A stretch of DNA of 64,000 nucleotides from the NCBI RefSeq assembly GCF_900167575.1, contig NZ_FUZP01000002.1, forward strand, positions 372,001-436,000, read 5' to 3'. The DNA is from Okibacterium fritillariae (GTDB taxonomy: Bacteria > Actinomycetota > Actinomycetes > Actinomycetales > Microbacteriaceae). Under the pieces are notes generated by a model. It was not told the origin of the DNA. It did no database searches and worked only from the letters and a program-made list of their open reading frames with translations. This document shows positions 46,401 through 54,700 of the stretch, in pieces (the stretch's first letter is position 1; the number at the start of each line of letters is the position of its first letter). A program made the translations under genes and the position numbers.

Positions 46401-47878
46401 CAGGCGTCCTGCTCCGTCTCGGGGGATGACACGGTCTCGGGGGATGACACGGTCGGTTTCAGGGGTGACGTGGCGGACGACGTGACGGGCGAGGCCAGCT
46501 GGCCAGCGACGGGCGCGGCCGGCACGGCGGACCCCTGCAACATCTGGCCCCACAGCTCGGTGAACTGCGGCAACGTCTTGGCGGTCGTCGCCACGTTCTC
46601 GATCACAACGCCCGGCACGGCCAACCCGATGATGGCGCCGGCCGTGGCCATGCGGTGATCGTGGTAGCTGTGCCAGAGGCCGCCCTGCAGCGGCTTCGGC
46701 TCGATGAAGAGGCCGTCCTCGAGTTCGGTCACGGACCCGCCCAGCGCATTGATCTCGGTGGCCAGCGCGGCGAGGCGGTCGGTCTCGTGGTGGCGGATGT
46801 GGCCGATACCCGTGATGGTCGACGGCGAATCGGCCAGCGCGGCGAGGGCCACGAGGGGAGGAGCGAGCTCGCCACCCGTCGTCAGGTCGAGCGTGACGCC
46901 CGAAATTGTTCCGGATGCCTCCACCGTCAGCCTGTCGCCGTCCCGCGTCACGGTCGCGCCGAAGTGGGGCAGCAGCTCGATGAGGTCGGCACCGACCTGC
47001 GTCGTGGTCTCGGGCCATCCGGTTATGGTCACGCGGCCACCGGCCACGAGCACGGCGGCCAAGAACGGCGCGGCGTTCGAGAGGTCGGGTTCGATGTCGA
47101 TCGTGCGCCCGGCGATGGGTTGCGGGGCGACCTGCCAGTGGCCCACCTCGGGCTGCTCGACGAGCACGCCGCGGGCCGCCAGGGCGTCGATGGTCATCTC
47201 GATATGGGGGATGCTGGGCAGCCGTTCGCCCGCGTGCGTGAGGTCGAGCCCCTCGTCGAACCGTGCGGCCGCGAGCAACAGGCCCGACACGAACTGGCTC
47301 GAGCTGGAGGCGTCGATGGTGACGGCGCCGCCGCGCACCGAACCCGTGCCGTGCACCGTGAAGGGCAGCGAGCCGCGGCCGTCGTCGTTGATGTCGACGC
47401 CGAGCGCCCGCAGCGACGCGATCATGGTGCGCATGGGGCGGCCGCGCGCCGACGTATCGGCGTCGAACGACGTGGGCCCGAGCGCAAGGCCAGCGACGGG
47501 CGGAACGAAACGCATGACCGTGCCGGCCAGGCCGCAGTCGATGGTGGTACTGCCGAACAGCTCGCCCGGCGTGACGCGCCAGTCGGCCCCGAAGGGACCG
47601 GCACCCGGCACCTCGTCGATGGTGGCGCCCAGGGCACGCAGAGCGTCGACCATGTTGCGGCTGTCCATGGAGTGCAGCGGTGCGCGCAGAAGCGACTCGC
47701 CGTCGGCCAGGGCCGCGAGCACGAGCTCCCGGTTGGTCAGTGACTTCGAGCCGGGCAGGCTGAGCGTGGCGTCGAGCGGCGCGTCGGCCACCGGAGCCGG
47801 CCAGCTGCCGTCATCCGGGACCTTGTCGCTCTCGCCGAAGATGTTGAACTCGGGCGCGGAATATTTCGATTCGAGCAT
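46400..47878 (-). CDS. aroA: 3-phosphoshikimate 1-carboxyvinyltransferase (EPSP synthase)
   Basis: A 492-residue enzyme of the shikimate pathway joining phosphoenolpyruvate and shikimate-3-phosphate. Motifs: LPGSKSLTNRELVLAALA, GLAGTVMRFVPPVAGL, SSQFVSGLLLAA, PDLSNAAPFLAA, HHETDRLAALATEINALGG and HSYHDHRMATAGAI. It is about 50 residues longer than usual. The extra C-terminal stretch is Ser/Pro/Thr-rich and contains an 18-bp tandem duplication. TACCCT lies 9 nt before the ATG and no Shine-Dalgarno is seen, so it may be nearly leaderless. Divergent from sigR with only 58 bp between starts. Confidence 0.94.
   Translation of the reverse strand: MLESKYSAPEFNIFGESDKVPDDGSWPAPVADAPLDATLSLPGSKSLTNRELVLAALADGESLLRAPLHSMDSRNMVDALRALGATIDEVPGAGPFGADWRVTPGELFGSTTIDCGLAGTVMRFVPPVAGLALGPTSFDADTSARGRPMRTMIASLRALGVDINDDGRGSLPFTVHGTGSVRGGAVTIDASSSSQFVSGLLLAAARFDEGLDLTHAGERLPSIPHIEMTIDALAARGVLVEQPEVGHWQVAPQPIAGRTIDIEPDLSNAAPFLAAVLVAGGRVTITGWPETTTQVGADLIELLPHFGATVTRDGDRLTVEASGTISGVTLDLTTGGELAPPLVALAALADSPSTITGIGHIRHHETDRLAALATEINALGGSVTELEDGLFIEPKPLQGGLWHSYHDHRMATAGAIIGLAVPGVVIENVATTAKTLPQFTELWGQMLQGSAVPAAPVAGQLASPVTSSATSPLKPTVSSPETVSSPETEQDA
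46416..46451 (-). repeat. 18-bp perfect tandem duplication in the aroA 3' end
   Basis: The unit at 46416-46433 is repeated exactly at 46434-46451. Being a multiple of 3, it duplicates six residues in the Ser/Pro-rich tail (giving two copies of SSPETV) without a frameshift. Confidence 0.9.
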
Positions 47879-47936
47879 CGTTTACCTAGGGTAGCGGCGA
47901 AATTGCCGCGTGATGTCGAACGGAAGGCGAGAGCGG

Positions 47937-48617
47937 ATGTCAATCGCAGTGCTCGAGCGGGAAGCCGATCAGGTCGCAGCCCTAGACTGGGACTCGATGA
48001 CTACCGTCGATGACGAGGCTACGCCGAACGAGCCCACCGAATCAGAAGTTCGCGCGCTGTTCGAGGAGCAGGCACTGCCGTTCCTCGATCAGCTCTACGG
48101 TGCTGCGATGCGCATGACGAAGAACCCGCCCGACGCGCAAGATCTGGTGCAAGAGACATTCGCCAAGGCATACGGGGCGTTCGGTCAGTTCCAGCAGGGC
48201 ACCAATCTCAAGGCGTGGCTCTACCGCATCCTCACGAACACGTACATCAACGTGTATCGCAAGAAGCAGCGCGAGCCCTATCAGGGCACCATCGACGACC
48301 TCGAGGACTGGCAGCTGGGCGGCGCCGAGTCGACCACCGCGTCATCCTCGCGTTCGGCCGAGGCCGAGGCCATCGACCACATGCCCGACAGCGCCGTGAA
48401 AGATGCTCTGCAGTCGATCCCCGAAGACTTCCGTCTGGCGGTGTACCTCGCCGATGTCGAGGGCTTCGCCTACCAGGAGATCGCCGACATCATGAAAACC
48501 CCCATCGGGACGGTCATGAGCCGCTTGCACCGTGGCAGGCGCTTGCTCCGCGACCTTCTCGCCGACTATGCGCGCGACCGTGGTGTGGCCGCGCCCCCCG
48601 CAAGGAGAGCACGATGA
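47937..48617 (+). CDS. sigR: ECF sigma factor SigR/SigH
   Basis: A 226-residue sigma factor. Region 2: [20 protein letters not shown] and [20 protein letters not shown]; region 4: [20 protein letters not shown] and [20 protein letters not shown]. These match the disulfide-stress sigma factors SigR (Streptomyces) and SigH (mycobacteria). The ATG at 47937 follows GGAAGGCGAG; ATGs at 47910 and 47998 are alternatives, of interest because SigR genes elsewhere have two translation starts. Its stop overlaps the anti-sigma gene start (ATGA). It is divergent from aroA. Confidence 0.94.
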   Translation: MSIAVLEREADQVAALDWDSMTTVDDEATPNEPTESEVRALFEEQALPFLDQLYGAAMRMTKNPPDAQDLVQETFAKAYGAFGQFQQGTNLKAWLYRILTNTYINVYRKKQREPYQGTIDDLEDWQLGGAESTTASSSRSAEAEAIDHMPDSAVKDALQSIPEDFRLAVYLADVEGFAYQEIADIMKTPIGTVMSRLHRGRRLLRDLLADYARDRGVAAPPARRAR

Positions 48618-48856
48618 GCGACTGCGGTTGCGACAAGGCAAAGAAAGACCTCGAGGAGTACCTGCGGAACGAAGTCTGCAGCACCGAGGCCTCTGATATT
48701 CGCGCGCACCTCGAAACGTGCGTCGACTGCCAGAACGAAGCTTTGGTGGCGCGCACGCTCACCGAGGCCGTGCAGCGCGCCTGCACCGAGGTGGCCCCCG
48801 AAGAGCTGAAGAATCAGGTCCTCGCCCGCCTCCGCGAGGTGCAGGGCACGCACTAG
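48614..48856 (+). CDS. rsrA: Zinc-binding anti-sigma factor RsrA/RshA
   Basis: An 80-residue ZAS-family anti-sigma factor with HxxxCxxC (H32, C36, C39) in [13 protein letters not shown] and upstream cysteines C4, C6 and C22. In RsrA, oxidation forms a disulfide, releases zinc and frees the sigma factor. GGAG precedes the ATG and the start overlaps the sigR stop by 4 nt. Coexpression with its sigma target is therefore near-stoichiometric. Confidence 0.93.
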   Translation: MSDCGCDKAKKDLEEYLRNEVCSTEASDIRAHLETCVDCQNEALVARTLTEAVQRACTEVAPEELKNQVLARLREVQGTH

Positions 48857-48898
48857 CGCGCTGCCCCTGGCTCAGGTCTCCAGCACTGGCTCGGGGAT

Positions 48899-48914
48899 CG
48901 AGGCCTACGCCTCG
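48899..48914. terminator. Small hairpin after rsrA
   Basis: CGAGGC (48899-48904) and GCCTCG (48909-48914) form a 6-bp stem with a CTAC loop in the convergent gap between rsrA and the small membrane protein. It is short and lacks a T-tract. Confidence 0.35.
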
Positions 48915-48916
48915 GA

Positions 48917-49192
48917 CTAGTGAAGCCTGTTTTGGCGGTGCCGGCGAACGCGAGCGACGTGCACGATAGCTAAGCCCGCAATGCCGACGACTGTGCCGAG
49001 CGCTACCGGTGTGACGCTGGTCCAGACATCACGCCAGGAGAACGACCCGGACCCCGATTCTCTGACGACGGCGACGGTGAAGGCAGCGGTCAACAGGACC
49101 AGGCCGGTCACGACATAGGAGGTGACCAAGGCCCTCACATCTTGGGGGTCTGGTTTCTTGGCCCATCTGATCAGCGAAGCCTTCGCGGTCAT
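48917..49192 (-). CDS. Small two-helix basic membrane protein, candidate immunity/accessory protein
   Basis: A 91-residue protein: a basic N-terminus (MTAKASLIRWAKKPDPQDV), two predicted membrane helices (about 21-44 and 58-80) and a strongly basic tail (ARVRRHRQNRLH). The ATG at 49192 overlaps the stop of the upstream secreted-precursor gene (ATGA), so the two are translationally coupled; a start at 49207 would overlap further. No family is recognised. Small multi-helix membrane proteins encoded directly after secreted toxins often confer self-protection, but this is inference from layout only. Base composition is lower in GC than the flanks. Confidence 0.65.
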   Translation of the reverse strand: MTAKASLIRWAKKPDPQDVRALVTSYVVTGLVLLTAAFTVAVVRESGSGSFSWRDVWTSVTPVALGTVVGIAGLAIVHVARVRRHRQNRLH

Positions 49193-49791
49193 CGTCGCTT
49201 CTTGCATGCGCTGTCCCAGTTGATTCCAGACGTCGCCACGTGAACTCCAATGCCGCAAGCGGCACCGCCGATGCCACCGGTGGCAACGCCCGCTGCGCCA
49301 CAAACAACGGCGGTCCCCACACCCTGAACGAGGAAGCTTCCCCACCATGCCTGGGGGCACGCGGCGCGTGTCTGAATGGCGTTGACCTGCGAAGTCGCGG
49401 TCAAGACATTTCCATCGAACGATAACGTCGCCGGCCGCGAAGCGCCGTGCCCGACAGTCGTCACGGGCGCCGCGATGTTGAACAGAGTAGCTCCGTTGCC
49501 GTCAATTACGTGTGCGGAAGTGGCGTCGGCCGCCAAGACTACGCGGTCGCCGGGAGCGAGGGCCAGGCGCGCTGTCATCGCGCCGCGAATCGGAACGCTG
49601 AGGCCCGTGGTCACTGTTCGAATGAACCCGTCACTGCCTTGAATCGAGCTGAATTCACTTGTCGGGGTTTGCACGTTTGAAGAGGGTGACGCGGATGCGG
49701 ATGCGGGCTGCCCCAGCGTTAGTGGAATAAGAGCCATCACAAGGACGAGCGTTCCGGCGAACGTCGCGCGATGAGCGTGTGCAAAAGCCAT
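49189..49791 (-). CDS. Secreted precursor with Gly-rich four-cysteine C-terminus (bacteriocin-like candidate)
   Basis: A 200-residue protein with a signal peptide (FAGTLVLVMALIPLTLG, likely cleaved near ASASA at about 31-35). A polar beta-rich middle follows, about 36-143. The C-terminal 56 residues hold all four Cys (C145, C164, C179, C196), WW at 149-150 and hydrophobic Gly/Ala-rich repeats such as CGAAGVATGGIGGAACGIGV; it ends DSACKKRR. This pre-pro-peptide layout recalls SdpC or halocin-C8-type precursors, but I see no clear homology. GAAGGAGA precedes the ATG. The stop overlaps a small membrane protein gene. Lower GC than neighbours suggests acquisition. Confidence 0.68.
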   Translation of the reverse strand: MAFAHAHRATFAGTLVLVMALIPLTLGQPASASASPSSNVQTPTSEFSSIQGSDGFIRTVTTGLSVPIRGAMTARLALAPGDRVVLAADATSAHVIDGNGATLFNIAAPVTTVGHGASRPATLSFDGNVLTATSQVNAIQTRAACPQAWWGSFLVQGVGTAVVCGAAGVATGGIGGAACGIGVHVATSGINWDSACKKRR

Positions 49792-49879
49792 TCTGTCTCC
49801 TTCGACGATGAAGGCGGACGCCTTCGGTACGGTCAGGATAATGAAATGTCGGAAGATGTTGAATGGCGACGGAAAGGAT

Positions 49880-49927
49880 TGAGTAGGAGAGCCGCGAAGT
49901 TGAGTAGCGCGGCCCCTGGTCTGAGTA
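49880..49927. promoter_or_regulatory. Three direct TGAGTA repeats at 21-bp spacing
   Basis: TGAGTA begins at 49880, 49901 and 49922, exactly 21 bp apart (two helical turns). An inverted copy, TACTCA, lies at 49984-49989, overlapping the antiporter stop. On the reverse strand the direct set lies about 90-135 nt upstream of the secreted-precursor start, where an activator would bind on one face of the helix. Confidence 0.55.
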
Positions 49928-49986
49928 CCCGAAGTCGGCGCGGCGTGCGTAAAGAGACCGCGCCCAGGTGCGCCCTGGGTATCTAC

Positions 49987-51699
49987 TCAGTCGTGGGTGG
50001 CCTGGTCGAAGCGGGATTCTTCGATGTCGAGGAGTTGCTGGGCGCGCGCGAGCGTGCGAGAGCTGTAGCTGCCGGCCGAGCGGGCGTCGAGCAAGGCGGC
50101 GCGTTCGGCGTCGAGCACGATGCGCCGCAGCTCGCGGTATTGCTCGTGCGGGCCGACGTCTGACGAGGCATCCATGACCTCGGATGCCGCAGCCGACCGG
50201 GACTCGCTGTCGCCACGCACGCGGTCGACGACTTCGGGTTCGTAGTCGCCGCCATCCGCCCGTTTCAAGTCGGGGTTCTTGAGCGCCTCGACGCCCACCG
50301 ACGACATGTCCTGGATGAGCGAGGCATACTCCTGGCGGTCGGCCTGCTCGTCGGTGCCGCGCACGCCCAGGAGGCGGATGACGGCGGGCAGGGTTCCGCC
50401 CTGCAGCAGCAGCGTGATGACGGCGATGAAGAACGCGAGCAGGATGAGCTGCGGGCGGTAGGGCGTGTCGGCGGGCAGCGACTGGGCTGCCGCCAGGGTG
50501 ACGACGCCGCGCATGCCGGACCAGGCGAGAACCGCCCCGCCCCGCCATCCGAGGCCCTCTGACTGCAGGAAGTCGAGGTCGGCCGCGCGTCTCGTGAAGA
50601 AGAGAGCCGCGCGGTTGCGTCGGTGCGGTTCAATGGCATCGTCGGGCATGGCGTCGAAGCGCCGGCGGGCGGCCTCGAAGCGGCCCGACTCGCGGGCGGC
50701 ACGGCGGCCCTCGCGGCGCAGGAGCGCGATGAGCGGCACCACGAAGAGGAACCGCAACACGATGAGCACGACTGTCACGAGCAGCGCCAACACGAGCGTG
50801 CGCTCGACCGAGAGCACGTTGTCGTCGACCGAGGCGATGAGCGTCGACAGCTCGGCGCCCATCAGCAGGAACACGCCGTTCTCGAGCACGAATTGCAGTG
50901 TGCGCCAGTTGAGGCGCTCGCTGATGCGGTCCTGCGCCGAGAAGTAGCGCGCGCTCTGGTGGCCCGTGACGAGACCCGCGACGACGACCGCGAGCACGCC
51001 AGAGGCGTTGAGTTCCTCGGCGGGCAGGTAGGCGATGAAGGGCACGGCGAAGGAGATAGCCGTGGTGAGCACGCTGTCCTTGAGCTTCGAGCGCACGAAC
51101 ACGGTGACCAGGCCGATCACGAGCCCCACGACGAGAGCGACGGCGACGGCGTAGAAGAAGTCGCCGACGACGCCCCAGAGCGAGACGGCTCCGGCGGTTG
51201 CGGCGATGGCGGAGCGCAGCAGCACCAGGGCGGAGGCGTCGTTCACGAGACCCTCGCCCTCGAGCACCGTGACCAGGCGGGGTGGCAGGCCGAGTTTCTT
51301 GCCGATGGAGGTGGCGGCCACGGCATCCGTGGGGCTGATGACGGCGCCGAGCGCGATGGCGGCCGCGAGGTTGAGGTCGGGCAGCAGCCAGAAGAGCAGC
51401 AGGCCGACGCCCAGCGCCGTCACGACGACGAGCAGCACCGACAGGCCGGTGATGGCTTTGAGGTTGCGTCGAAAGTCGACGAGCGGCACGTTGACGGCCG
51501 CCGAGTAGAGGAGCGGCGGCAGCACGCCGGCGAGGATCCACTCGGGCGGGATGTCGATCGACGGCACGCCCGGGATGAAGCTGTAGGCGACGCCGACGAC
51601 GACGAGCACGAGGGGCGCGGCCACGCCGAGGCGCGACGAGAAAGCCGAGACGGCGACGATCGTGACGAGGGCGACGACGGCGGTCAGGGCGAGGTCCAT
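49987..51699 (-). CDS. CPA1 family Na+/H+ antiporter
   Basis: A 570-residue transporter with about twelve helices. The family segments are PPLLYSAAVNVPLVDFRRNL, ALGAVISPTDAVAATSIGKK, VLEGEGLVNDASALVLLRSA and SGMRGVVTLAAAQSLP; the TDAVA and NDA acids belong to the ion site. A soluble C-terminal tail of about 130 residues is rich in charged residues and may be regulatory. It exchanges sodium (or potassium) for protons, controlling pH and salt. It is alone between the accessory pair and kgd. NhaP- and YjcE-type names are both possible. Confidence 0.9.
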   Translation of the reverse strand: MDLALTAVVALVTIVAVSAFSSRLGVAAPLVLVVVGVAYSFIPGVPSIDIPPEWILAGVLPPLLYSAAVNVPLVDFRRNLKAITGLSVLLVVVTALGVGLLLFWLLPDLNLAAAIALGAVISPTDAVAATSIGKKLGLPPRLVTVLEGEGLVNDASALVLLRSAIAATAGAVSLWGVVGDFFYAVAVALVVGLVIGLVTVFVRSKLKDSVLTTAISFAVPFIAYLPAEELNASGVLAVVVAGLVTGHQSARYFSAQDRISERLNWRTLQFVLENGVFLLMGAELSTLIASVDDNVLSVERTLVLALLVTVVLIVLRFLFVVPLIALLRREGRRAARESGRFEAARRRFDAMPDDAIEPHRRNRAALFFTRRAADLDFLQSEGLGWRGGAVLAWSGMRGVVTLAAAQSLPADTPYRPQLILLAFFIAVITLLLQGGTLPAVIRLLGVRGTDEQADRQEYASLIQDMSSVGVEALKNPDLKRADGGDYEPEVVDRVRGDSESRSAAASEVMDASSDVGPHEQYRELRRIVLDAERAALLDARSAGSYSSRTLARAQQLLDIEESRFDQATHD

Positions 51700-51788
51700 G
51701 CAGCCAGCCTAAACCGCCGCGCGCACGACTCATCCCCGGCCCCGCGAGACGTGTCTCGGGCGGGACCGGGGATGCGAGGGACGATCGG

Positions 51789-54700
51789 TTACTGCTGGCG
51801 GAGCGCCTCTTTCAGGAGGTTCGACTGCTCGATGCCGTGGCGCTTCGCCGAACCCGTGGCGGGCGAGGCGGATGCCGGGCGCGAGACCACGCCGAGCGCG
51901 CGGTTGCCGAGGCGCTCGGAGAGTTCGAACTCCATGAACGGCCACGCACCCTGGTTGGCGGGCTCATCTTGCACCCAGACGATCTCGGCGTTCGGGTAGC
52001 CGTCGACGATGTGCTTGATCTCGGCGGCGGGCAGCGGGTAGAGCTGCTCGACGCGCACGAGGGCGATCGTCTCGTCGGGCGCCTTCTCGAGCTCGTTGGC
52101 GAGGTCGTAGTGGATCTTGCCCGAGTGCAGCAGCACGCGCGTGACGGCGTTCTTGTCGGTGATGCGCTGGTCGTCGATCACGGGTTCGAACACACCCGAG
52201 GTGAAGGCCTCGACGTCGCTCGTGGCGCCGCGCAGGCGCAGCATCGACTTCGGCGTGAAGACGACGAGCGGGCGGCGGGGGCGGGCGTAGGCCTGGCGGC
52301 GCAGCAGGTGGAAGTACGACGCGGGCGTCGACGGGCGGGCCACGGTCATGTTGTTCTCGGCGCACAGCTGCAGGTAGCGCTCGATGCGGGCCGACGAGTG
52401 GTCGGGGCCCTGGCCCTCGTAGCCGTGGGGCAGCAGCAGCACGAGGCCGGATCGCTGATCCCACTTCTGCTCGGCGCTCGACACGAACTCGTCGATGATC
52501 GTCTGCGCGCCGTTGCCGAAGTCTCCGAACTGGGCTTCCCAGAGCACGAGCGCGTCGGGGCGTTCGACCGAGTAGCCGTATTCGAAGCCCATGACGGCGT
52601 ATTCCGAGAGCAGCGAGTCGTAGATCCAGAAGCGGGCCTGGTCGTCGGACAGGTTGGCGAGCGGCAGCCATTCCTGGCCGTTGAGGCGGTCGTGCAGCAC
52701 AGCGTGGCGCTGGACGAACGTGCCGCGGCGCGAGTCCTGACCGCTCATGCGCACCGGGGTGCCCTCGAGCAGCAGCGAGCCCAGGGCGAGCAGCTCGCCG
52801 AAGGCCCAGTCGACCTTGCCGTTGCGGCTCATCTCGAAGCGCTTCTGCAGCAGCTGCTTGAGCTTCGGGTGCACCGTGAAGCCCTCGGGCGCGTTGTTGA
52901 ACGCGTCGCCGATGTGCTCGATGACACTCTGCTTGACGCCGGTCTCGTCGGGCTCGCCCGAATAGCCGTCGTCGTCCTGCTCCTGCACGATGACGGGGAT
53001 CGAGGATGTCTGGGCGGCGTGCGTCTCTTGGAAGGCCCGCTCGAGGCGGTCCTGGAAGTCGCGGTGCGACGCGTCGTATTCCTCTTGCGTGATGTCGCCG
53101 CGGCCGATGAGCGATTCGGTGTAGAGCTTGCGCACCGAACGCTTGGCCTCGATGAGGTTGTACATGAGGGGCTGCGTCATCGAGGGGTCGTCGCCCTCGT
53201 TGTGGCCGCGTCGGCGGTAGCAGACGAGGTCGATGACGACGTCTTTGTGGAACGCCTGGCGGAATTCGAACGCCAGCTCGGCCACGCGCACGACGGCTTC
53301 GGGGTCGTCGCCGTTCACGTGCCAGATGGGCGCCTGGATGGCCTTGGCCACATCGGTCGAGTAGACCGAGGTGCGGCCTTCTCCGGGGGGAGTCGTGAAG
53401 CCGACCTGGTTGTTGACGACGATGTGGATGGTGCCGCCCGTGCGGTAGCCGCGCAGCTGAGAGAGCTGCATGGTCTCGAGCACGACGCCCTGGCCGGCCA
53501 TGGCCGCGTCGCCGTGCACAAGGATCGGCAGCGTGGAGAACGTGCCGATGGGTTTGCGGTCCTGCTTGGCGCGGACGATGCCCTCGAGCACGCCGTCGAC
53601 CGCTTCGAGGTGCGACGGGTTGGCGGCGAGGTAGACGGGCAGCTCGGAGCCGTCGGCGGCGCGGAAGGTGCCCTCGTTGCCCAGGTGGTACTTCACGTCG
53701 CCCGAACCGTGGCTGTCGCGCGAGGACTGCGTGCCTTCGAACTCGCGGAAGATCTGGCCGTAGGTCTTGCCGGCGATGTTGCTCAGCACGTTGAGGCGGC
53801 CGCGGTGGGCCATGCCGATGGCCGCGCCGTCGAGCCCGGCCGAGGCCGCACCCTGCAGGATGGTGTCGAGCAGCGCGATCGTCGACTCGGAGCCCTCGAG
53901 GCTGAAGCGCTTCTGGCCCACGTACTTGGTCTGCAGGAACGTCTCGAACGCCTCGGCCTCGTTGAGCTTGCCCAGGATGCGCATCTGCTCGTCGTGCATG
54001 GGCTTGGCGTAGGGGCGCTCGACCTTGGACTGGATCCACTTGCGCTGGGCCGGGTCTTGGATGTGCATGTACTCGAGGCCGATGGTGCGGCAGTACGAGT
54101 CGCGCAGAACACCCAGGATGTCGCGCAGCTTGGCCTGGCGCTTGTCGCCGAACTCACCCGTGACGAACTCGCGGTCCAAGTCCCAGAAGGTGAGGCCGTG
54201 GTTGGCGATGTCGAGGTCGGGGTGCGAGCGCTGCACGTATTCGAGCGGGTCGATATCGGCCATGAGGTGGCCGCGCACACGGAACGCGTTGATGAGCTCC
54301 TGCACACGGGCCGTCTTCGACACCGTGTCGCTCAGGTCGACCGAGATGTCGGAGGCCCAGTCGATGGGCGCGTAGGGGATGCGCAGCGCCGCGAAGATGT
54401 CGTTGTAGAAACCGCGCTGCCCGATGAGCAGCTCGTGAACCTTTTTCAGGTATTCGCCCGAACCGGCGCCCTGGATGACGCGGTGGTCATACGTGGAGGT
54501 CAGCGTGATGGTCTTGCCGATGCCGAGCTCGACGAGCGTGTGCTCGGACGCGCCCTGGAACTCGGCGGGGTATTCGAGGGCACCGGCGCCGATGATGCAG
54601 CCCTGGCCCTTCATGAGGCGGGGCACCGAGTGCACGGTGCCGATGCCGCCCGGGTTGGTGAGCGAGATCGTCACGCCCTGGAAGTCGGCCGCCGCGAGCT

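Noticed and set aside
49771-50163. Open frame on the + strand over the cassette leader and antiporter end
   Set aside because: No Shine-Dalgarno, no hydrophobic or conserved segment, and it overlaps the well-supported antiporter terminus and the spaced repeats.
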